From assembly GCA_046346665.1 (NCBI GenBank), contig JAXMHQ010000006.1, forward strand, positions 62,001 to 126,000: DNA of 64,000 nt, read 5' to 3'. Each line of letters opens with the position of its first letter. Within the stretch, counting starts at the first letter, position 1. The notes below the pieces were generated by a model. It did not search any database, was not told the origin of the DNA, and saw only the letters and a list, made by a program, of their open reading frames with translations. The DNA comes from JAXMHQ01 sp046346665. GTDB lineage: Bacteria; Verrucomicrobiota; Verrucomicrobiia; Limisphaerales; JAXMHQ01. The translations under genes and the position numbers were made by a program. This document shows, one piece after another, positions 1-7,696 of this stretch.

Positions 1-60
1 GCGCTGGCCCACGCCCAGGAGCAATCCCGTTACTCCCTCTCGGCGCCGAAACGGATCTGA
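1..60 (+). CDS. C-terminal end of a probable RuvC (partial, cut by window start)
   Basis: The first 60 bases are open in frame 1 and read ALAHAQEQSRYSLSAPKRI before a TGA at 58-60. The stop lies only 4 nt before the ruvA start. The helix-like ALAHAQ start resembles the last helix of RuvC, the Holliday junction resolvase, and ruvC directly upstream of ruvA is a common arrangement. The visible part is too short to show any catalytic residue, so the identity rests mainly on context. Confidence 0.5.
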   Translation, partial: ALAHAQEQSRYSLSAPKRI

Positions 61-64
61 GTTC

Positions 65-670
65 ATGATAACTTTTCTCCATGGCAGACTGGCTGAAGCC
101 GCGCCGACCCACGTGGTGATCGACGTGGGAGGCGTGGGTTACGAGGCGCTGATCCCGGTGTCCTCCTACGAAAAACTGCCGCCGCCCGGCCAGGAATTCA
201 AATTGCTGACCCAGTTGATTGTCAGGGAAGACGCGCACACGCTTTACGGATTTGTCACGGCGGAGGAGCGCGACCTGTTCCGGCTGCTGGTGAACACCGT
301 CAGCGGGATCGGCCCGAAAATCGCCCTGGGCATTCTGAGCGGCATCAGCGTCCCGGCGTTTCGCGCGGCGGTGGCCGGCGGCGATTTGAAATCGCTCTCG
401 CAGATTTCGGGTGTGGGCAAGAAGACGGCGGAGCGGATGGTTTTGGAATTGAGGGACAAGATTGGCGTGCCGGCGGCCTGGGCGGCGGCGGGCGCGGGGC
501 GGGTGTTGCCGGCGGGCGAACAGAAATTCAACGACGCGGTGCTGGCGCTGGCCGCGCTGGGATTCAAGCAGGCCGACGCTCAGGAGGCGGTGCGCGCCGC
601 GCAGGTGTTGCTGGGCGCGGATGCCTCGGTGGAAAATCTTGTGCGGGCGTGCCTGAAGAAAGGAGCCTGA
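65..670 (+). CDS. ruvA: Holliday junction branch migration protein RuvA
   Basis: RuvA binds the four-way Holliday junction as a tetramer and loads the RuvB motor for branch migration during recombinational repair. The 201-aa product has the family's normal length. Residues 1-62 form the OB-fold (start MITFLHGRL). Two helix-hairpin-helix motifs follow, SGIGPKIALGIL at about 80-91 and SGVGKKTAERMV at about 115-126. A C-terminal three-helix RuvB-contact domain covers about 150-201 after an Ala/Gly linker. The start lies 4 nt after the stop of a probable ruvC, and the stop overlaps the next gene by one base, so the three genes are probably co-transcribed. ruvB is not in this window. Confidence 0.97.
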   Translation: MITFLHGRLAEAAPTHVVIDVGGVGYEALIPVSSYEKLPPPGQEFKLLTQLIVREDAHTLYGFVTAEERDLFRLLVNTVSGIGPKIALGILSGISVPAFRAAVAGGDLKSLSQISGVGKKTAERMVLELRDKIGVPAAWAAAGAGRVLPAGEQKFNDAVLALAALGFKQADAQEAVRAAQVLLGADASVENLVRACLKKGA

Positions 671-1392
671 TGGCCGAATCGGCATCCGATACAGGCAAAC
701 CTGCCGCCGCGCCGCGCCCGCGAAGGTCCGGAGTGGTGGTCCCAAACGAAGCCAGCTGGAGCCAGCGTCTGATCGCCGGGGTGCTCGTGCTGGCTATCCG
801 TCTCGTGGTCCGGACCTTTCGCTATCGCTGGAACGATCCGCACGGGCTGCTGGAACGTCCGCCGGATGGGCCGGTGATTTTCTGCATCTGGCACAACCGC
901 ATCGCGCTGTGCATGGAAGCTTACCGGGTGTTTGCCCGGGAATCGAACCGGAAGGGCATGGCCACGATGGCCAGTGCCAGCCGCGACGGCGGATTCATCG
1001 CCGCCGTGCTCGAGAAATTCGGCGTTGTGCCGATCCGCGGTTCCTCGAGCCGACGGGGCCCGCAGGCCCTGCTCGAACTCGTCACGTGGGCCGAACGCGG
1101 CCGCGACATTGCGCTCACGCCCGACGGCCCCCGCGGTCCGCGTTACCAGGTCCAGGACGGCCTGATCGCCATCGCCCAGGTCACCGGCCTGCCGATCGTG
1201 CCTTTTTCATTCCACGCCCGCCGCAAAATCGAGTTGAAAAGCTGGGACCGGTTTCAAGTGCCGCTGCCGTTTTCCCGTGTCGAAATGAACATCGGCGAAG
1301 CCATCCGTGTTCCGCGCGAGCTCACCGAGGAACAACGCGTCGCCGTCCGCCAGCAAGTCGAAGCGTCGCTGCGGGCGCTGTCGGTGGATTGA
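670..1392 (+). CDS. DUF374-type lysophospholipid acyltransferase family protein
   Basis: This 240-aa protein belongs to the DUF374 branch of the LPLAT acyltransferases, which transfer acyl chains to lipid acceptors at the inner membrane, often in lipid A or lipoprotein maturation. Seen: a hydrophobic helix at about 34-50, an acyl-acceptor motif IWHNR at 73-77, SRDGG at 104-108 and the signature TPDGPRGP at 150-157. I chose ATG 670, which overlaps the ruvA stop (TGATG) and has an AGGAG motif a few bases upstream. A GTG at 649 in the same frame would add seven residues. The exact substrate cannot be told from sequence. Confidence 0.85.
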   Translation: MAESASDTGKPAAAPRPRRSGVVVPNEASWSQRLIAGVLVLAIRLVVRTFRYRWNDPHGLLERPPDGPVIFCIWHNRIALCMEAYRVFARESNRKGMATMASASRDGGFIAAVLEKFGVVPIRGSSSRRGPQALLELVTWAERGRDIALTPDGPRGPRYQVQDGLIAIAQVTGLPIVPFSFHARRKIELKSWDRFQVPLPFSRVEMNIGEAIRVPRELTEEQRVAVRQQVEASLRALSVD

Positions 1393-1402
1393 GAGAGGAA
1401 TT

Positions 1403-1490
1403 GGAGTCATGGAGTGATGCAGCCGTGGGTTCGTCCTCGTCGTCGTCCTCGTCCTCGAAATTAGGGCCCGAGGACGAGGACGGAGACGAA
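1403..1490. repeat. Inverted CTCGTC/GACGAG low-complexity repeat
   Basis: After a short GGAGTCATGGAGTGATG word (1403-1419), the stretch 1431-1457 is built from TCGTCC/TCGTCG units and 1468-1490 from the complementary GAGGACGA units, so the two can form a hairpin. The right arm runs into the 3' end of the lytic transglycosylase gene on the minus strand, whose stop codon lies in the loop. Similar CTCGTCCTCGTGCTCG units recur at 41991-42025 and 45895-45925. Confidence 0.7.
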
Positions 1491-2066
1491 CTGCAAAATC
1501 GCCCCATTCACAGCACTCCCCAGCGCGCCAGCATCGTACCACTCGCGGCGGCGCTGGATAGCGCGGACATAGGCATGGGTTTGGGGAAACCCGATCTGGC
1601 GGATGAATGCAGAACTGTTGGTGGCGGCGGCACCGGAGTTCCATTTCAGAACGTTTCCGCGGCCCGCGTTGTAATCCGCCAGCGCATAGGGGACCGGGTC
1701 GTCGGTTGAACCGTAGCGCTTCAGCAATTTTCCGAGATAAAACGTGCCCGCGAATGCGTTCGTGGCCGGGTTGAGACAGTCGAAGTGTTGAAACGACTTG
1801 AGATGTTCCGACTCGGCCCATTCGCGGGCGGCGATGTCGCGCACCTGCATCAGTCCGAGCTCGCCGTGGGTTCCGCGGGCGTCGGGGCGCAGGCGGCTTT
1901 CCTGCCACATGACGGCGCGGACGAGGTTGGGATCGACGCGGTACCTGGCTGCCGCGGCAGTCACCGGCCCGGTGACGCGTCGTTCCCGTAGCACCTCGCG
2001 TCCGAGCCAAACCGCGCCGGCGAGAGCGCCAGCGTGGCCACGCACAGGACGATTCGGCGTCGTCAT
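1461..2066 (-). CDS. Lytic transglycosylase, SLT domain
   Basis: Lytic transglycosylases cleave peptidoglycan glycan strands between MurNAc and GlcNAc. This 201-aa protein starts at MTTPNRP. A hydrophobic segment at about 11-22 could anchor it or export it. The SLT fold is clear: catalytic Glu in MWQES (E56), the GLMQV motif at 71-75 and ADYNAG at 130-135, then an AYV helix near the end. The last residues (VSVLVLGP) are encoded by the CTCGTC repeat, so the original C-terminus may have been replaced. I rejected a start 32 codons upstream because that region is a repeat (2111-2160). It is a single gene, convergent with the ruvA operon. Confidence 0.87.
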   Translation of the reverse strand: MTTPNRPVRGHAGALAGAVWLGREVLRERRVTGPVTAAAARYRVDPNLVRAVMWQESRLRPDARGTHGELGLMQVRDIAAREWAESEHLKSFQHFDCLNPATNAFAGTFYLGKLLKRYGSTDDPVPYALADYNAGRGNVLKWNSGAAATNSSAFIRQIGFPQTHAYVRAIQRRREWYDAGALGSAVNGAILQFVSVLVLGP

Positions 2067-2110
2067 GCAGGTTTTGTCGGAATCATTCCCGTCGTCGAGA
2101 CGGGAGCTGG

Positions 2111-2160
2111 GTAGGGCGCCGCTTAGCGGCGCCGGCCGCGCGGAGCGCAGCCCCACCACC
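2111..2160. repeat. GC-rich double palindrome (GTAGGGCGCC family), copy 1
   Basis: Two adjacent hairpins (GGCGCCGCTTAGCGGCGCC, then GCCGCGCGGAGCGC) preceded by GGGTAGG. The same two hairpins occur at 27364-27410 and, with their order swapped, at 29957-30004, each time flanked by GGTAGGG and CCCTACC. All three copies are intergenic. Confidence 0.8.
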
Positions 2161-2215
2161 ACCAGGGATTCTGGTTCCTTGACACGATGGGCGGAGGGCC
2201 CAAGCTGGGCGCCGA

Positions 2216-2950
2216 ATGATTGCCCGTGTCACCCTTGAACTCGCGTTGCGCAAGGAGTTCGATTACTCCGTGCCGCCGGAATTGGCGGATCGGGTGGAGG
2301 TGGGGAGCCGGGTGCAGGTGCCGTTTGGGCCGCGCAAACTTCTCGGCTGCGTCACGGCGCTGGCGGAGACGTCGGCCCAGCCGGGGCTGAAGCCCATTCT
2401 CAAGGTCCTGGGGGCGCAATCGCTGGTCACGCCCAAGGTGCTGCGGCTGGCGCGGTGGATGGCGGAATATTACTGCTGCGCGCCGGAAGTGGCGTTGAAG
2501 AGCGTGCTGCCGGAGGCGGTGCGCGCTGAGGAGGCGGGCTGGAAGGAACGGCTCGTCGTGCGCGCCGTGCCAGGACAGGAGGACCCGCCCAAGCTCCCCA
2601 AACGCCAGCAGGACGTCTGGTCGATCGTGAAGGCGCGAGGCGAAATTCCACTGCAGGATCTGCTGCGGGAAGCGGCTACCACGGCGCCGACGGTCCGGCG
2701 GCTGGAGGATCGCGGGCTGCTCACCGTCGTCAGCGCGGTCTCGGAGCGCGATCCATACGCGCTGGAACAGATTGTGCCGACGCAGCCGTTGTCGATGAAC
2801 CCGGCGCAGAGCGGGGCGCTGGAGGCGATTGTTTCCGCGATGGAACTTACGGCAGTCGAGAGTCGAGGGTCGAGAGCGAGAAGGGCGCGTCGCCGGCCAG
2901 GCCCTCGCCCCTCGACTCTCGACCCTCGACTTTCTTGCTGCATGGGGTGA
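2216..2950 (+). CDS. priA: Primosomal helicase PriA, N-terminal part (interrupted gene)
   Basis: PriA recognises stalled forks and reloads the replisome. This frame encodes the N-terminal DNA-binding part: MIARVTLELALRKEFDYSVP (3'-end binding domain), then LARWMAEYYCCAPEVALKSVLP and a winged-helix region, ending at NPAQSGALEAIVSAMELTA (about residue 213). The reading frame then enters a 77-nt palindrome at 2854-2930, gives Arg-rich nonsense and stops at 2950. The helicase half continues in another frame from about 2931. Removing exactly the 77 nt joins ...AMELTA to FLLHGVTGSGKT in frame, the normal PriA sequence. So the gene is either inactivated by the insertion or rescued by a bypass or RNA-level process. 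Confidence 0.9.
   Translation: MIARVTLELALRKEFDYSVPPELADRVEVGSRVQVPFGPRKLLGCVTALAETSAQPGLKPILKVLGAQSLVTPKVLRLARWMAEYYCCAPEVALKSVLPEAVRAEEAGWKERLVVRAVPGQEDPPKLPKRQQDVWSIVKARGEIPLQDLLREAATTAPTVRRLEDRGLLTVVSAVSERDPYALEQIVPTQPLSMNPAQSGALEAIVSAMELTAVESRGSRARRARRRPGPRPSTLDPRLSCCMG
2854..2930. repeat. 77-nt palindromic insertion inside priA
   Basis: The left arm has three heptamers (AGTCGAG, AGTCGAG, GGTCGAG) and the right arm three complementary ones (CCTCGAC, TCTCGAC, CCTCGAC), with a GC-rich centre. Its length (77, i.e. 2 mod 3) exactly explains the frame change between the two priA halves. It is built in the same word-like style as the intergenic repeats but lies in a coding region, just before the helicase Walker A motif. 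Confidence 0.9.
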
Positions 2951-4515
2951 CGGGGAGCGGGAAGACGGAGGTGTATCTGCAGGCGATTGCGCACGCGTTG
3001 GAGAACGGGAAGGGGGCGATCGTGCTGGTGCCGGAGATTTCGCTGACGCCGCAGACGGTGGAGCGTTTCAAGGCACGGTTCAGTTCGGGCCCGTTGCGGA
3101 CGCTGGTGGCGGTGTTGCACAGTCATTTGTCGGCGGGAGAGCGGCATGACGAGTGGCACAAGATCCGGCAGGGCCGGGCGCGGATTGTGATCGGGGCGCG
3201 GTCGGCGGTGTTCGCGCCGGTGGACCCGCTGGGGTTGATCATTGTGGACGAGGAGCACGAGCACACCTACAAGCAGGAAGAGTCGCCGCGGTATCATGCG
3301 CGGGACGTGGCGATCATGAGGGGCATGATGGAGCGGGCGGTGGTGGTGCTGGGGTCGGCGACGCCGTCGCTCGAGAGTTATCACAACTGCCAGTCGGGCA
3401 AATACCGTCTGCTGGAGCTGCCGGAGCGGGTGGACGGACAGAAGATGCCGCACGTGCGGGTGGTGGACATGCGCCAGGCGGCGCGGAAGGACAAGGGCAT
3501 CCCGATTTTTTCGCCCCAATTGAAAGAGGCGATCACGCAGCGATTGGAGCGCGGGGAGCAGACGATTTTGTTTTTAAACCGCCGCGGTTATTCGAGTTCC
3601 CTGCAATGTCCGAAGTGCGGCTACGTGGCGGAGTGCCCGAACTGCAGCCTGGCGTTGACGTTTCACCGGCGGGAGCAGGCGCTGCGCTGCCATATCTGCG
3701 GGCACAACGCGCCGGTGCCGGCGGTGTGCCCGGGACCGGGTTGCGGGAATCCCGAGATCCGCTATGCCGGCCTGGGGACGCAGCGGGTGGAGGAGACGCT
3801 GGCGAAGCTGTTCCCGCGGGCGCGCGTGCGGCGGATGGATGCCGACACGATGAAGCGCAAAGAGGATTACCGGAAGACGCTGGGAGATTTTCGGGCGGCG
3901 AAGATCGACATCCTGGTCGGGACGCAGATGATCGCGAAGGGGCTGCATTTTCCTAACGTGACACTAGTGGGAATCATTTATGCGGACCTGGCGCTGCACC
4001 AGCCGGATTTTCGGGCGGGCGAGCGGACGTTTCAATTGCTGACGCAGGTGGCCGGGCGGGCGGGGCGCGGCGACATCGAGGGCGAAGTGATCGTGCAGGC
4101 GTTCACGCCGTTTCATCCGGCGATCCAGTTTGCGCGCCGGCATGATTTTGTCGGATTTTGCGGGCAGGAGGAGGAGTTTCGAAAGCAGTTGAAATATCCG
4201 CCGTTCAGCCGGATTGCGATGCTGACATTGAAAGGGCGGAACGAGGACAAGGTGAAATTTGCGGCTGAACATTTGAAGAAGGAGTTGATGAGGCTCCTGC
4301 CGACGGCGGGATCGGGGACGGGATCGGACCCGATTCTGGCGGGGCCGGCGCCGGCGCCGCTGTTGCGGGCGGAGACGTTTTATCGGTACCAGATCATGCT
4401 GCGCACGCGGCGCATGAGCGAACTGGGGCGGAAGTTGGGGCCTTTGGTGGGGGCGCTGGCCTTGCCGGATGAAGTGACGCTGGCGGTGGACATTGACGCG
4501 GCGGATTTGAGCTGA
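2935..4515 (+). CDS. priA: Primosomal helicase PriA, helicase part (interrupted gene)
   Basis: This is the C-terminal two thirds of PriA, 526 aa from a nominal TTG. It is not a natural start, since the frame belongs to the upstream half. Seen: Walker A GVTGSGKTE at 4-12, the DEEH box at about 105-108 (VDEEHEHTYKQEESPRYHA), LGSATPS, and a zinc-binding insertion with CPKC, CPNC, CHIC and CPGPGC clusters between about 224 and 275. Helicase motifs V and VI follow as GTQMIAKGLHFPNV and QVAGRAGRG. Apart from the 77-nt insertion upstream, every motif is intact and no other frame break is seen, so if the gene is dead the event is recent. Confidence 0.93.
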   Translation: MLHGVTGSGKTEVYLQAIAHALENGKGAIVLVPEISLTPQTVERFKARFSSGPLRTLVAVLHSHLSAGERHDEWHKIRQGRARIVIGARSAVFAPVDPLGLIIVDEEHEHTYKQEESPRYHARDVAIMRGMMERAVVVLGSATPSLESYHNCQSGKYRLLELPERVDGQKMPHVRVVDMRQAARKDKGIPIFSPQLKEAITQRLERGEQTILFLNRRGYSSSLQCPKCGYVAECPNCSLALTFHRREQALRCHICGHNAPVPAVCPGPGCGNPEIRYAGLGTQRVEETLAKLFPRARVRRMDADTMKRKEDYRKTLGDFRAAKIDILVGTQMIAKGLHFPNVTLVGIIYADLALHQPDFRAGERTFQLLTQVAGRAGRGDIEGEVIVQAFTPFHPAIQFARRHDFVGFCGQEEEFRKQLKYPPFSRIAMLTLKGRNEDKVKFAAEHLKKELMRLLPTAGSGTGSDPILAGPAPAPLLRAETFYRYQIMLRTRRMSELGRKLGPLVGALALPDEVTLAVDIDAADLS

Positions 4516-4523
4516 CAAAAGGC

Positions 4524-4597
4524 ATCCGCAGATTTCGCAGATTCCACGGATTGGTTTCTGAGTTCCTCTGCGGCATCTGCGGCATCTGTGGATTTCA
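4524..4597. repeat. Inverted repeat of GCAGATT/TCTGCGG words
   Basis: ATCCGCAGATTTCGCAGATT followed by CCACGGA, then a spacer, then TCTGCGGCATCTGCGGCATC and TGTGGA. The arms are loosely complementary. It fills the gap between priA and the SCO gene. Related words appear at about 54605-54680 and 55135-55205. Confidence 0.6.
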
Positions 4598-5500
4598 GGG
4601 CCTGGCGGCCGCGGCTTCGACGAGGGCCGCGGCGAGTTCCTCGGGTTTCCATTCATTCCCCGCGAAAATCTGGCGGACTTTTCCGTCGGGCCCGATGACG
4701 GCGGCGCGAAGGTTGTGGGTGATGCCGCCGGATTCGTCGTGCCAGAAGACCAAGCCGAACTGTTCGGCGATGGCGGTGATATCGACGAGCGATCCTGTGG
4801 CAAAGGTCCAGTGGGCGGGGTTGTAGTGATGGCGTTCGGCGTAGGTCCTGAGGATTTCAGGCGTGTCGAATTCGGGGTCGAACGTGAGGGTGAGCAACTG
4901 CCAGTTGGTGGGGCTGTTGGGTCGGGCGAGAAGTTGTTGCTGGACCGATTCAAAATTGGCGGCCATGTAGGGGCAATAGGTGGGGAAGGGGCAGCGGGTG
5001 AAGAGAAATTCGATGGCGAGGGCCTGGCCGCGGTAATCGGCGGTGCTGAACGCGGCGCCGGACTGGTTGGTGAACCGGTAATCCGGCAGCGCGTCGCCCG
5101 GGTTCAGTTGTTCCACCTCGCGGGCGATCCGGAAATTGCCGGTGGCGGGAAGCAGGTTGGTGCGTGAACCCAGCGTGTGGATGTTGTCGATCCAGCCTTC
5201 GGTATCCGTGACGTGCAGTTGGAACGTGACGCGGTCGCCCGACTGCAGGCCGGCGAGCACGTTGGTGTCGCGCACGTCGAAATCCATGGTCATGGCGGGC
5301 ATGAAGTCGGGCACGGTTTCGTGCTGGATGCGGACGGCGGACAGGCGGGGTTTGAGTTCGACGATGACGCCGCGGACTTCGTAAGTCTGGAGATTGGTGT
5401 GGACCGTGGCGTTCGCGCTGGGATTTTCCGCAGGCCGGTTGCAGCCGCAGAGCGGGGCGGCGATGAGCGCGATCAGGCAGCAGGAGGCAAATCGAACCAT
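4595..5500 (-). CDS. SCO1/SenC-family lipoprotein with N-terminal CusF-like domain
   Basis: SCO proteins deliver copper to cytochrome oxidase CuA or act as thiol-redox proteins in the periplasm. The 301-aa product starts at MVRFASCC. It has a lipoprotein signal with Cys20 (PLCGC). Residues 38-108 match a CusF/copper-binding small domain (YEVRGVIVELKP, then VPDFMPAMTMDFDV, with Met residues at 67, 70 and 72). The thioredoxin-fold SCO domain covers about 138-298, with RCPFPTYCP (C170, C176) and a conserved His261 (THNLRAAV). The Cys pair is spaced CX5C instead of the classical CX3C. I chose ATG 5500 because upstream codons come from a repeat. No cytochrome oxidase genes are adjacent. Confidence 0.85.
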   Translation of the reverse strand: MVRFASCCLIALIAAPLCGCNRPAENPSANATVHTNLQTYEVRGVIVELKPRLSAVRIQHETVPDFMPAMTMDFDVRDTNVLAGLQSGDRVTFQLHVTDTEGWIDNIHTLGSRTNLLPATGNFRIAREVEQLNPGDALPDYRFTNQSGAAFSTADYRGQALAIEFLFTRCPFPTYCPYMAANFESVQQQLLARPNSPTNWQLLTLTFDPEFDTPEILRTYAERHHYNPAHWTFATGSLVDITAIAEQFGLVFWHDESGGITHNLRAAVIGPDGKVRQIFAGNEWKPEELAAALVEAAAARP

Positions 5501-5532
5501 GGCTCGAAGTTCGGCAGAGAAGACGTGTTTGG

Positions 5533-5607
5533 CAAGCCGGTTCAACCGCGAATGGACGCGAATCAACGCCAATTATTCCCCAAAAAATTCGTGTTAATTC
5601 GCGTCAA
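5533..5607. repeat. GACGCGAATT inverted repeat (B family)
   Basis: GCGAATGGACGCGAATCAAC on the left faces AATTCGTGTTAATTCGCGTC on the right across an A/C-rich loop. The same words recur at about 23799-23861, 39419-39451, 39644-39667 and 45160-45190. The element lies between clpX and the SCO gene. Confidence 0.75.
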
Positions 5608-5615
5608 GTCCGAGC

Positions 5616-6923
5616 TCAGGCCGCCTTTTGATCCGTTTTGCGGCGGATGAGGGGCTTGGTGTTGCCGGCGACGACGGGCTCGGTGATTTTGACGTGGAGA
5701 ATATCGTCGGCGCTCGGGACGTCGAACATGACGTCGAGCATCAGTTTCTCGAGGAGGCTGCGGAGGGCGCGGGCGCCGGTGCCTTTCTTGATCGCCTGGG
5801 CGGCGAGTTCCTTCAGGGCGTCGGGCGTGAATTCGAGGTCGACGCCTTCCATGGCCATGAGCTTGGCGTATTGGCGCGTGAGGGCGTTCCGGGTGTCGGT
5901 GAGGACGGAAACGAGTTGTTCCTCGGTGAGTTCATTGAGGACGGTCACCATGGGGAGGCGGCCGACGAACTCGGGGATGAATCCGAAGCTCAGGAGATCT
6001 TCCGGTTCGACGTGCAGGAGGCATTCGTCGCGGTTCAGGCTGGAATTCTTCCGGTTATCTTCCGAGGCGCGGAACCCGAGCACGTTGCGTCCGAGCCGGC
6101 GATGGATGATTTTTTCGAGACCGACAAACGCGCCGCCGCAGATGAAGAGGATATCGGCGGTGTTGACGCGGATGTACTCCTGCTGGGGATGTTTCCGTCC
6201 GCCCTGGGGCGGGACGTTGCAGACGGTGCCTTCGAGGATTTTCAGGAGCGCCTGCTGGACGCCTTCGCCGGAGACGTCGCGGGTGATGGAGACGTTTTCG
6301 GTTTTGCGGGCGATCTTGTCGATTTCGTCGATGTAGACAATGCCGCGCTGGGCGCGTTTGACGTCGTAATCGGCGTTCTGAAGCAGGCGGAGGATGATAT
6401 TTTCAACGTCTTCTCCGACGTAACCGGCTTCGGTGAGCGTGGTGGCGTCGGCGATGGCGAAGGGGACGTCGAGGATCTGGGCCAGGGTGCGGGCGAGGAG
6501 GGTTTTACCCGAGCCGGTGGGCCCGATCATGAGGATGTTGCTCTTCTCGATTTCGACGTCCGAGTGCGGGTCGCGCGGGGCGGCGGGTTCCTCGGTTTCC
6601 TTGCCGGGTTCCTCCGGTTTGGGGGCGGGTTCCTGGAGGATGCGCTTGTAATGGTTATGGACGGCGACAGCCAACGTTTTCTTGGCGTGATCCTGTCCGA
6701 TGCAATAGCGGTCGAGCTGGCGTTTGATTTCGGCCGGCTTGGCGATGCTGCCGCGGGGGCGATGTTTGCGGGCGGCGCTGGCAAGTTCCTTGTCGAGGAC
6801 GTTCTTGCACAGGACGACGCAATTGTCGCAGATGTAGACGCCGGGTCCGGCGATGAGCTTGCGGACTTCCGCGTGGGATTTCCCGCAGAAGCTGCAGAGC
6901 GTGATGTTGGTTGGCCGGGCCAC
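5616..6923 (-). CDS. clpX: ATP-dependent Clp protease ATP-binding subunit ClpX
   Basis: ClpX is the hexameric AAA+ unfoldase that feeds tagged proteins into ClpP. The 435-aa product has the normal length. Seen: an N-terminal zinc-binding domain (C10, C13, C32, C35; CSFCGKSH and ICDNC), Walker A GPTGSGKT at 134-141, Walker B IVYIDEIDKIARK, pore loop GYVGEDV, the GVQQALLKILEGT segment and IPEFVGRLP, which leads into the C-terminal small domain. It starts 16 nt after the clpP stop on the same strand, the standard clpP-clpX order. A charged Pro/Glu-rich insert at about 99-127 separates the zinc domain from the AAA+ core. Confidence 0.98.
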   Translation of the reverse strand: MARPTNITLCSFCGKSHAEVRKLIAGPGVYICDNCVVLCKNVLDKELASAARKHRPRGSIAKPAEIKRQLDRYCIGQDHAKKTLAVAVHNHYKRILQEPAPKPEEPGKETEEPAAPRDPHSDVEIEKSNILMIGPTGSGKTLLARTLAQILDVPFAIADATTLTEAGYVGEDVENIILRLLQNADYDVKRAQRGIVYIDEIDKIARKTENVSITRDVSGEGVQQALLKILEGTVCNVPPQGGRKHPQQEYIRVNTADILFICGGAFVGLEKIIHRRLGRNVLGFRASEDNRKNSSLNRDECLLHVEPEDLLSFGFIPEFVGRLPMVTVLNELTEEQLVSVLTDTRNALTRQYAKLMAMEGVDLEFTPDALKELAAQAIKKGTGARALRSLLEKLMLDVMFDVPSADDILHVKITEPVVAGNTKPLIRRKTDQKAA

Positions 6924-6939
6924 GGTGTTGCGGGGTCGA

Positions 6940-7566
6940 TCAGCTCACGACGGAACTTTTCTCGAGCCCGGGGATTTGTTTCCGGGACATGACGACTTCG
7001 TCGACGAGACCGTAGGCCTTGGCTTCGTCGGCCGACATGAAATTATCGCGGTCGCAGTCTTTTTCGACCTGTTCGATGGAGCGCCCGGTATGTTTGGCGA
7101 TGATGCCGTTGAGGCGCTGTTTGAGTTTGAGCATGTATTTGACGCGGATTTCGACGTCGCTGGCCGGGCCTTCGGCGCCGCCGAGGACCTGGTGGATCAT
7201 GATATTGGCGTTCGGGAGGGAGTAGCGTTTGCCCTTGGTGCCGCCGCAGAGGAGGACGGCGCCCATGCTGGCGGCCTGTCCGATGCAGTAGGTGTTCACG
7301 TCGCAGGTGAGGAACTGCATGGTGTCGTAGATGGCGAGGCCTGCGGTGACGCTGCCGCCCGGGGAATTGATATACAGGTGGATATCTTTTTTCGGGTCGG
7401 TCATCTGGAGGAACAGGAGTTGGGCGATGATGACGTTGGCCACCATGTCGTCGACCGGCGTGCCGAGAAATACGATGCGGTCCACGAGCAGGCGCGAGTA
7501 GATGTCGTACCCGCGTTCGCCGCGGCCCGTCTGTTCAACCACCATCGGAACCAGGAAATTATCCAT
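6940..7566 (-). CDS. clpP: ATP-dependent Clp protease proteolytic subunit ClpP
   Basis: ClpP is the tetradecameric serine peptidase that degrades substrates delivered by ClpX. The 208-aa product has the catalytic triad Ser100 (GQAASMGA), His125 (NIMIHQ) and Asp174 (DRDNFMSADEA). The SPGG oxyanion loop is at 68-71. It is first in a clpP-clpX pair and no trigger factor gene is upstream. The N-terminus (MDNFLVPMVVEQTGRGERGYDI) matches the family, which supports the chosen start. Confidence 0.98.
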   Translation of the reverse strand: MDNFLVPMVVEQTGRGERGYDIYSRLLVDRIVFLGTPVDDMVANVIIAQLLFLQMTDPKKDIHLYINSPGGSVTAGLAIYDTMQFLTCDVNTYCIGQAASMGAVLLCGGTKGKRYSLPNANIMIHQVLGGAEGPASDVEIRVKYMLKLKQRLNGIIAKHTGRSIEQVEKDCDRDNFMSADEAKAYGLVDEVVMSRKQIPGLEKSSVVS

Positions 7567-7696
7567 AACGTTTTGTATTGCTGGTGCGGAACGTACTGTG
7601 GGCTCATACGCAGGTCAAGCGCCCCGCCACCCTGCCTCCGCGTCCAGGCGGCGAAAAGCCGTGCCCCGGACCGGAAATCGACCCTATACTGGCCCC

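Noticed and set aside
2111..2160. The GC-rich double hairpin as a rho-independent terminator.
   Set aside because: No T-tract follows on either strand, and the same unit occurs at sites with different gene orientations.
2854..2930. The priA interruption as an intein or group I/II intron.
   Set aside because: 77 nt is far too short for an intein or a catalytic intron, and no splice motifs are present. A palindromic repeat fits better.
5628..6992. Long plus-strand open frame (454 codons) opposite clpX.
   Set aside because: It is a shadow frame caused by GC-biased codon use. The minus strand has full ClpX motifs, and the antisense translation shows no domain.
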